Source of the DNA: Polyporus tsugae
Taxonomy: Eukaryota; Basidiomycota; Agaricomycetes; Polyporales; Polyporaceae
Assembly: GCA_024305745.1 (NCBI GenBank)
Contig: JAHRBS010000009.1
Span: 1,426,001-1,490,000, forward strand
DNA length: 64,000 nucleotides
Direction: 5' to 3'
A model generated the notes under the pieces. It was given only the letters and a program-made list of their open reading frames with translations, did not search any database and had not been told where the DNA came from. The position numbers and the translations under genes are program-made. Shown here in pieces: positions 58,042-64,000 of the stretch (positions are counted from its first letter, which is position 1; the number at the start of each line of letters is the position of its first letter).

Positions 58042-58250
58042 GTTGTCTCTGGCCTTGTCCTAGTCTGGCGTTCGCCAGCGACGGTTTGCATGTGCAGGGA
58101 TGAACGGAAGATTTTGAGGAAGTGATAATGAGAGGTTAGGGTTATATTGTCATCACAACCCTAGATTAGGGCCAGACTCGGCCAAAATTCCGGCGGGGCA
58201 AGCGTCTGGTGTGGGCGTGTCGTGCCGACCGCATCCGTCCGCCAACCGCC
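58042..58250. promoter_or_regulatory. Divergent promoter between DPH2 and TOM70
   Basis: Only 209 bp separate the two start codons, so both leaders and promoters must share it. No clear TATA box is visible on either side, which fits housekeeping genes. Confidence 0.6.
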
Positions 58251-60754
58251 ATGTCCTCCTCCAGCTCATCCCACGGCGTCGTCGAGCGCGTCCAGAACTT
58301 CGTCTCTGAGCACAAGCATGCTGTCTTGATCGCCACGGCTGCCGCGGTCGTTGCTGTCGGCGGTGTCGCGTACTACGCCTCGACCTCGCGCGGTCCCGGG
58401 GGTGACGTAGAGAAGGGCGAGGGCAAGAAGGACAAGAAGAAGAGCAAGAAGCGCAAGACGGTCAGGGACGACGACGGTCCCCTCCTCGAGGAGCGGAAAC
58501 CGAAGTCTGCGCAGGTTGAAGACGGTGAGTAACACGTTTCTGCACGTTTGGCCCCAACATGGTCCCCTGTCACCTCGCGTCCTTGCATTGCTAGTCTCAC
58601 AACGTCGGCGCGGTACACCTCCTTTATGGTCATAGGCGACGGAGGGCGGTCATGATTTCGAGGAGGTATTACCTTCTCCGTCTTCTTGGTCGGTTTAATG
58701 CAGGTCGTGAGCCTATGTCCATGCATTTCCAACCGGCCTTGGTTCTACCTTGCATGACACCATTCTCAAGCGATCGTTGATGCTGGTGTGCGTATTTCTC
58801 GGTGTGATACTTACGCCACGCTTCAGAGGATAAGGAGTACACTGCGGAGGAAATTGCGGTTCTCCCCGAAGAGGTGTGTGTCCTGGGTGCGACTATCGGA
58901 TTGTACTTACGTCCTCATTCTGCAGGAGCGTACAAAGATTGCTGCTAGCCTGAAGGCGAAGGGGAACGCTGCCTACCAACAGCGGAAGTTCCCGACAGCG
59001 ATTGAGTACTACACTCGCGCCATCGCCATCACTGCCAAACCTGAACCCGTCTTCTTCTCCAACCGTGCCGCGTGTTACGTCAACCTGAACCCTCCACAAC
59101 ACGACAAGGTCGTGGAGGACTGTGATGCGGCTCTTGCTCTGGACCGAAAATATCTCAAGGCCCTCAACCGTCGTGCCACCGCCCTGGAGGCGCTTGAGCG
59201 ATATGAGGAGGCCTTGCGCGGTAAGCTCCTCCCGGTTATTGCTACAAGGTGTCCGCACTGACTAGGCATACCCTAGACTTCACCGCGTCGGCGATTCTGA
59301 ACCAGTTCCAGGACATGTCTGGGGCAGAAGCTGTGGAGCGTGTACTCAAAAAGCTTGCGACCGGAAAGGCGCAAAGCATTCTTTCGGTGAGCACCGAGTA
59401 GCGTCTGGCCTCTGTCGTCCGATGCCAACGTTCTATGTTGCAGACACGTGAGAGGCGGCTACCTTCCCACATGTTCACGTCCGCCTACTTCGGTGCCTTC
59501 CGCACAAGGCCACTCCCTGAGCTGCCGGAGAGCCACACCACCGGCGACAACACGCTCATCCTCGCGCTAGAGGCGCTTGCGGCGGCCGACTACGCGCACG
59601 CGTTCACGCTCGTGAACGAGGCCATTGAGCAGGGCATCTCGTGGGATGACGGCAAGGCGGAGGCCCTGAACCTGCGAGGCACGTTCAAGTTCCTTATGAC
59701 GGACGTCGATGGCGCGAAGGAGGACTTCCTGGCATCGTTGGACCTGCAGCCCTCGCTCACGCAGACGTGGGTCAAGATCGCGAGTGTGTGGATGGAGCAG
59801 GGCGACCCGAAGAAGGCATTCGAGTGCTTCGACGAGGCGATCAAGCACAACGCCGAGGACCCGGACATCTACTACCACCGCGGACAGGTGCTGTTCATCA
59901 TGAACGAGTTCACAGAGGCGGCGGACAACTACACGAAGTCCACAGAGCTCGACGAGAAGTTTGTATTCAGCCACATCCAGCTCGCGGTCGCGCAGTACAA
60001 GTCGGACAACCTCGCGAACGGCATGGCGACGTTCCGCCGAACGCTCAAGGCGTTCCCTGAGCGCAGCGAGCCGCAAAACTACTAGTACGTCCGGTCTCCG
60101 CCATTTGCCACGGAATATTCGGTCTAACGCGGCGCCCCAGCGGTGAGCTGCTCCTGGATCAGCAACGCTACCCCGACGCGGTCGAGAAGTTCGACCGTGC
60201 CATCGAGATCGAACGTGCCAAGTACGGTCATTCCTTAAGTGACTTGTGCTCAATCTGACATCGTCTTCCTTATGACAGGACTCCTCCCATGAACGTTCTC
60301 CCGATGGTTAACAAGGGTCTCGCGCTCTTCCAGTGGAAGCAGGACATCGAGGCCGCGGAGAAGTGCTGTCAGGAGGCCCTCGAGATCGACCCCGAGTGCG
60401 AGGCGGCCGTGGCGACGCTTGCGCAGCTGAGCCTGCAGCAGGGCAAGATCGACACCGCGATAAAGATGTTTGACAGGCAGAGCCAGCTGGCGAGGAGCGA
60501 GCCTGAGCTCATCAGCGCCCTGACCTACCAGTATGTGAGTGCCTATTTTATTTGCTGATCCTTTCTTTCATCCACGATAATTTCTCGGCACCTTTTCCTA
60601 TATCTTGGAACATTGCGTCATCCTTGCTCGTCCTTGCGATGTGCTTGGCGCTGACCACGTTTTGTTTTTCCAGGCCACCGAGGCTCAGGTGCAGTTCATG
60701 CACACGTACCCCGACATGGCTGCCCAGCTTGGGCAGATGGCTAGAATGCTCTGA
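58251..60754 (+). CDS. TOM70: Mitochondrial import receptor TOM70
   Basis: Outer-membrane receptor that accepts Hsp70/Hsp90-bound carrier precursors and passes them to the TOM channel. Eight exons (58251-58524, 58827-58873, 58926-59220, 59277-59386, 59444-60084, 60141-60221, 60279-60534, 60674-60754) join in phase to 594 aa. An N-terminal anchor ([20 protein letters not shown]) is followed by a Lys-rich linker ([11 protein letters not shown]), then TPR motifs: [20 protein letters not shown] and [20 protein letters not shown] (clamp domain with the carboxylate-clamp Asn/Arg), [14 protein letters not shown], and later [46 protein letters not shown]-terminus [18 protein letters not shown] type. 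Whole-length match to fungal TOM70. The start is preceded in frame by a longer possible Met (58209), less likely. Confidence 0.95.
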
Positions 60755-61165
60755 ATGTTATGCTCGTCGTAGTGCTGTCGTTGCCGGGTCGTCATGGCGA
60801 GGAACCTGCTTTTCGCATGCTATGTTGCTTATATTTTACCGTAATCGCACCTTAAAATGCATCCTCACTCCCTCCTTCGTCGTTGTCGTATGTCTGCCGT
60901 CATCTGTGTGATGAACAATTCCTTCTCGAGGCCAAATATTAAGTGTCCGCGGGATCTGCAAAAACGATGATGGTGATCCTGCTGCTCGACTGCGAGCGCG
61001 TCTTTGTGCTGGTTCACTCTGCACCACCATCATCGCCCCGACGCCCACGCTATTCACGACACGTACGACTTCAGCTTTATCCAACACACTCTGGTCTGGT
61101 AATCTTGCTCTGCTCTGTCACGAAACAACTGTACTCCACTCTGTCACAAACTATACCTCTCGATC
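60755..61165. other. Spacer downstream of TOM70
   Basis: 410 bp; no gene recognised. Confidence 0.5.
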
Positions 61166-63377
61166 ATGGATACCCTTGGCACCTCTCCGCCCGATCCCTC
61201 CACACCCGATTCTGAATCCTCATCCAGCAGCCAGAAGCGTCGGCGACAAGTCGCCTTTTACCCCAACATGAACAGCATGAACAAGCCGCAGAAACCATTC
61301 AGCCGCAGCGCTGCGAAGCGGGAGAGTGTGATGGCCTTGGGGAGCATAGAGTACCTGCAGCACTATTTCACCAAGACCGGGATCGCTGCTGAGACCGAGT
61401 ACGTCCCCAACATTCTTCCGAACGCTCTCAATTGACCCCCATCGAGTCCCAAACCGAAGAGCGGGCTGGTGCCAGCGATAGGCGGCCTCGCCACCCTCCA
61501 GAAGCGGCCGAACGGCGGGCAGCCCTCCTTCGTCCTCCCTCCATCCCCCGCAATCCCGCATGCGATCCAACCCAAGTTCCCCCCATATGTCAAGACAATC
61601 GAGACCGATTACGAGAACCTGCGCCCGGGAGTCATAGACGACCTCATCTCCGTCGCGTCCGGCTGGGCCCTCGACCCGCAACGGCAGCGGCAGCGGCCGC
61701 AGACGGAGCAAGACCCGAACCTGCTCGGCGTCGGGGACAAGCGCCAGGGGCGGCCGTCGTCCGCCGTCGACGTGCTGGACCTGCTGAAGAAGACGACGCG
61801 CGCGGTGCGGAGCGTGCGCAACTACCTCGTCTCGCTGCCCGACGACCACGCGGTGCCGCAGAACCGCGTGCACTTCCGGCCGAACACGCTCTCGAGCTCG
61901 CCGCTACCCAAACGGCAGGCATCACAGCCGAGCTCGCCGCACGACCCGCTCACGCGCATCCGGGGGCGCGCGCTCGAGGTGCTGGCCGTACTGCGCGAGC
62001 TCGAGGAGCGTGCACGGCTGCCGCTCGACCACGACGCGTACGACGCGCAGAGCGACCACGGGTCGAGCACCAGCAACAGTAACACGGGCCCGGCGTCTCG
62101 GGGCACGTCGCCGTCGTCGCACCTCGAGGACGGCGAGTTCTTGGATGGAGACGGGGACACGTCCGTGTCGGTCTCGTTCATCGACGTCGTCGGGCGGACG
62201 CGGCAGGTGCCGGTGTGGGACGACGAGTCGGACGACTTCAACAGCCTGAGCGAGGGGGACCGCGAGAAGCGGGAGCGGTGGGACGAGCGACTCGTCCTGG
62301 GGGGAGGGTGGCTGTACAAGCAGGACGCAGAGATGGAGGATTTGGAGCGGGAGCGGGAGGTGGTGGGCAAGTACCTCGATGCGGTGGATGAGGTGCTGTT
62401 TGGGGGCACGAAAGAGGGGCAACGGGGATGGGAGCGCGAGAAGGAGCGCGCGGCGAAAAAGGAGCAGCTGGACAGGGAGGCGCGGTCGAAGGGACGGCGA
62501 GCCAGTGCTGGGGATGCAATAAGCTCCGGCGAGAGTTCGGCGCGGGCGAATCGCCGCGTTGTCTCGACTGGCATGCTGGACGCAATGCGCAGTATGGTCG
62601 TGACTGAGGAGCCGGAGGAGATGGCGTCGATCGAGGAGGAAGAAGAGGTTGATGACGGCGAGCTTCCTCCTTGGGCGAAGAGGACAACATTCCCAGACGA
62701 TGAATATGGTGCGTCCGTTCCGCTCGAAATAAGCCTCATGAAACTCAAGAGTTTATAGGACGCCTGCATGCTCTCCTCGTTGCCCTACTACCCGCAACAT
62801 TACTACGGTTACTGCCAATGTCCTCATCGGATCACGCCGAGGTCCTCAAAGCGCTATCGTCCGGTCAAGTCCTTTGCAATGCCTACAATACCGGGGTCCG
62901 CCGATCACGAAAACCATGGGGGTACGTGAGCAAGGACGCAATACACGACATCGCAGCGTTAGAAGAGGCGCAAGGTGGAGACGGCGGCGAGGGAGCGAAG
63001 CGTGGGTGGACGTTCCGTCGTACAGACAACCTACGATTATGGGCCGCGTAGGTTCCTTTCTGTGCCCAGTTGATGCGATGCACTCATGATGTTTTATGAT
63101 ACTCAGAGCCTTGAAGCTACGGTACTCGCTACCGATCGTCATGCCAAGTAGCAAACATAAGGATGGTCCCGGGACGCCCACATCAGGGGGCGGGACGCCG
63201 ATTGTCTCGCCGATAGCTTCCACAATAACCTTCCCCGCTGGGATTGCTCCTGACGGCGCCATTGTCTTCGACGCTCCGCTTGTCGCTCGCATGGAGGAGG
63301 GGTGGGAACTGATGTTAGAGAGGGTAATACTCAAGTGGATGGAGGCCGTAGTGAGCGAGCGGAGAGGAGAACGGTAG
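61166..63377 (+). CDS. Conserved fungal protein of unknown function
   Basis: Exons 61166-61398, 61447-62708, 62759-63047 and 63107-63377 join in phase to 684 aa. The N-terminus has a strongly conserved-looking KPFSRSAAKRESVMALGSI and a phase-split junction ETDPKPKSGLVP. The middle is long, charged and probably disordered, with Glu-rich EEEEEVDDGE and coiled-coil potential around MEDLEREREVV and EKERAAKKEQL. The C-terminal part is more ordered: LHALLVALLPATLLRLLP, LKALSSGQVLCNAYNTG, VRRSRKPWGYV, WTFRRTDNLRLWAAALKL. That last arrangement vaguely resembles a calponin-homology fold, but I do not claim it. Many basidiomycetes have a similar protein; no role is known to me. Confidence 0.85.
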
Positions 63378-63606
63378 TGCGACTTGCAGCGTGGCTATCA
63401 CTGTGGCATCAGCATCCCAGGTTTGGCTTCGCTGAAGCACCTGTACTTCTGCACACAACTTCGCTAGGATGCTCCAGCACAGTAGTTGGGAACAAGTATG
63501 TCCCAGTCATCATATAGACCATGTATTCGTAGTCCATGTTCTGCCGTGGGGCACCTGAATATGAATATATAGAGATATATATAGCAACTATATCTTGGAA
63601 CGCCAA
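63378..63606. other. Spacer before tRNA
   Basis: AT-rich ending with TATA repeats (63565-63590). No gene. Confidence 0.5.
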
Positions 63607-63678
63607 TCCGATATGGTGTAACGGCTAACATTACCGCCTTTCACGCGGTAGCTCGGGGTTCGATTCCCCGTATCGGAG
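63607..63678 (+). tRNA. tRNA-Glu (anticodon TTC)
   Basis: A full cloverleaf of 72 nt can be drawn: acceptor TCCGATA/TATCGGA with discriminator G, D arm GTGT/ACAT, anticodon stem ACCGC/GCGGT with loop CTTTCAC (anticodon TTC), and T arm CGGGG TTCGATT CCCCG. Internal A box TGGTGTAACGG and B box GGTTCGATTCC are present. No intron. It reads Glu GAA codons. Confidence 0.96.
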
Positions 63679-63689
63679 TTGGAGGTTTC

Positions 63690-64000
63690 TTGTGGGTTTT
63701 TTGACCAACCCGTGCCGGAAGTCCCCCTGAACATTCTCCTCTGGTTGCCTATGGTATGTAGCTTGTGTATCCATACCATGTACAGCGACCGCTACATTCT
63801 AACTCCCATGCTGCCCGAGCTTGACCACCTTCATGATCGTAGAGCGCAGCACCTTCGTGGCGCTCCAGCTTCCCGGGGCCTCCGTACATCATCCCAGTCT
63901 AAGTAAGTACAACAACTCATCAAGTGCGCAAGTTCGTACACTGATGCCAGTGGCTGTGCTCTCCCCTTGACATTCCCCGATCACAACTTGGCTCCGACAG
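63690..64000 (+). pseudogene. F-box/zinc-cluster protein, copy E (5' end, runs off the window)
   Basis: VPEVPLNILL near 63715 matches the F-box start LPNLPLDVLLK of the family, followed by a possible GTATGT intron. Downstream, LPELDHLHDRRAQHLRGAPA near 63810 aligns with HPLDLLHLARTS..LR of exon 2, with two or three substituted core residues. The stretch is short and the sequence leaves the window; it looks decayed. Confidence 0.5.
63697..63702 (+). terminator. Pol III terminator of tRNA-Glu
   Basis: A run of six T residues 19 nt after the tRNA end. Confidence 0.75.

Noticed and set aside
61822..62769. 315-codon minus-strand Ser-rich ORF
   Set aside because: Shadow of the disordered, GC-rich exon 2 of the conserved protein; no motif or splice logic.

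Overview
The window is nuclear DNA of a filamentous basidiomycete, most likely an agaricomycete wood or litter decayer. The evidence is the density of short GT-AG introns (about 45-80 nt), a secreted AA9 lytic polysaccharide monooxygenase, a chromodomain Ty3/gypsy element, and large lineage-specific families (F-box/zinc proteins, alpha/beta-hydrolases, a seven-TM protein). A eukaryotic tRNA-Glu(UUC) lies near the right end. Exon limits below were read by eye from splice consensus, reading phase and family similarity; no search was run.

Left part (1-18400): an accessory region of decay. One F-box/zinc family appears three times (A 1-2167 minus, B 3820-13568 plus, C 14460-17088 minus) with further scraps at 17130-17480. 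Copy A carries an in-frame TGA. Copy B carries a TAG and has a 7.26-kb chromovirus in its first intron (206-bp LTRs 3937-4142 and 10988-11193, 5-bp duplication GTACC). All five stops inside the element's pol are TGA, and the LTR differences are all transitions, mostly at CpG. A relic resembling the end of an adenylate-forming reductase lies at 13735-14250.

18400-28000: a secreted endonuclease/exonuclease/phosphatase-fold protein, the AA9 enzyme, a broken short-chain dehydrogenase, an intact ornithine cyclodeaminase-family gene and a secreted protein of unknown function.

28450-52030: the most distinctive block. Six intact paralogous alpha/beta-hydrolase genes (three plus, three minus) and one decayed copy share a four-exon structure with the same intron phases. 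Between them lie a seven-TM membrane protein, an intact 705-aa F-box paralogue (copy D), a membrane-anchored flavin monooxygenase with an 18-residue repeat tail, and the relic of a zinc-type alcohol dehydrogenase. This could be an oxidation/hydrolysis (detoxification or secondary-metabolism) cluster or simply a tandem expansion; the sequence alone does not decide.

53870-63680: conserved genes: a DAL5-type MFS transporter, DPH2 (diphthamide synthesis) and TOM70 (mitochondrial import receptor) sharing a 209-bp divergent promoter, a 684-aa conserved protein of unknown function, and tRNA-Glu. The right edge starts another F-box family relic (copy E).
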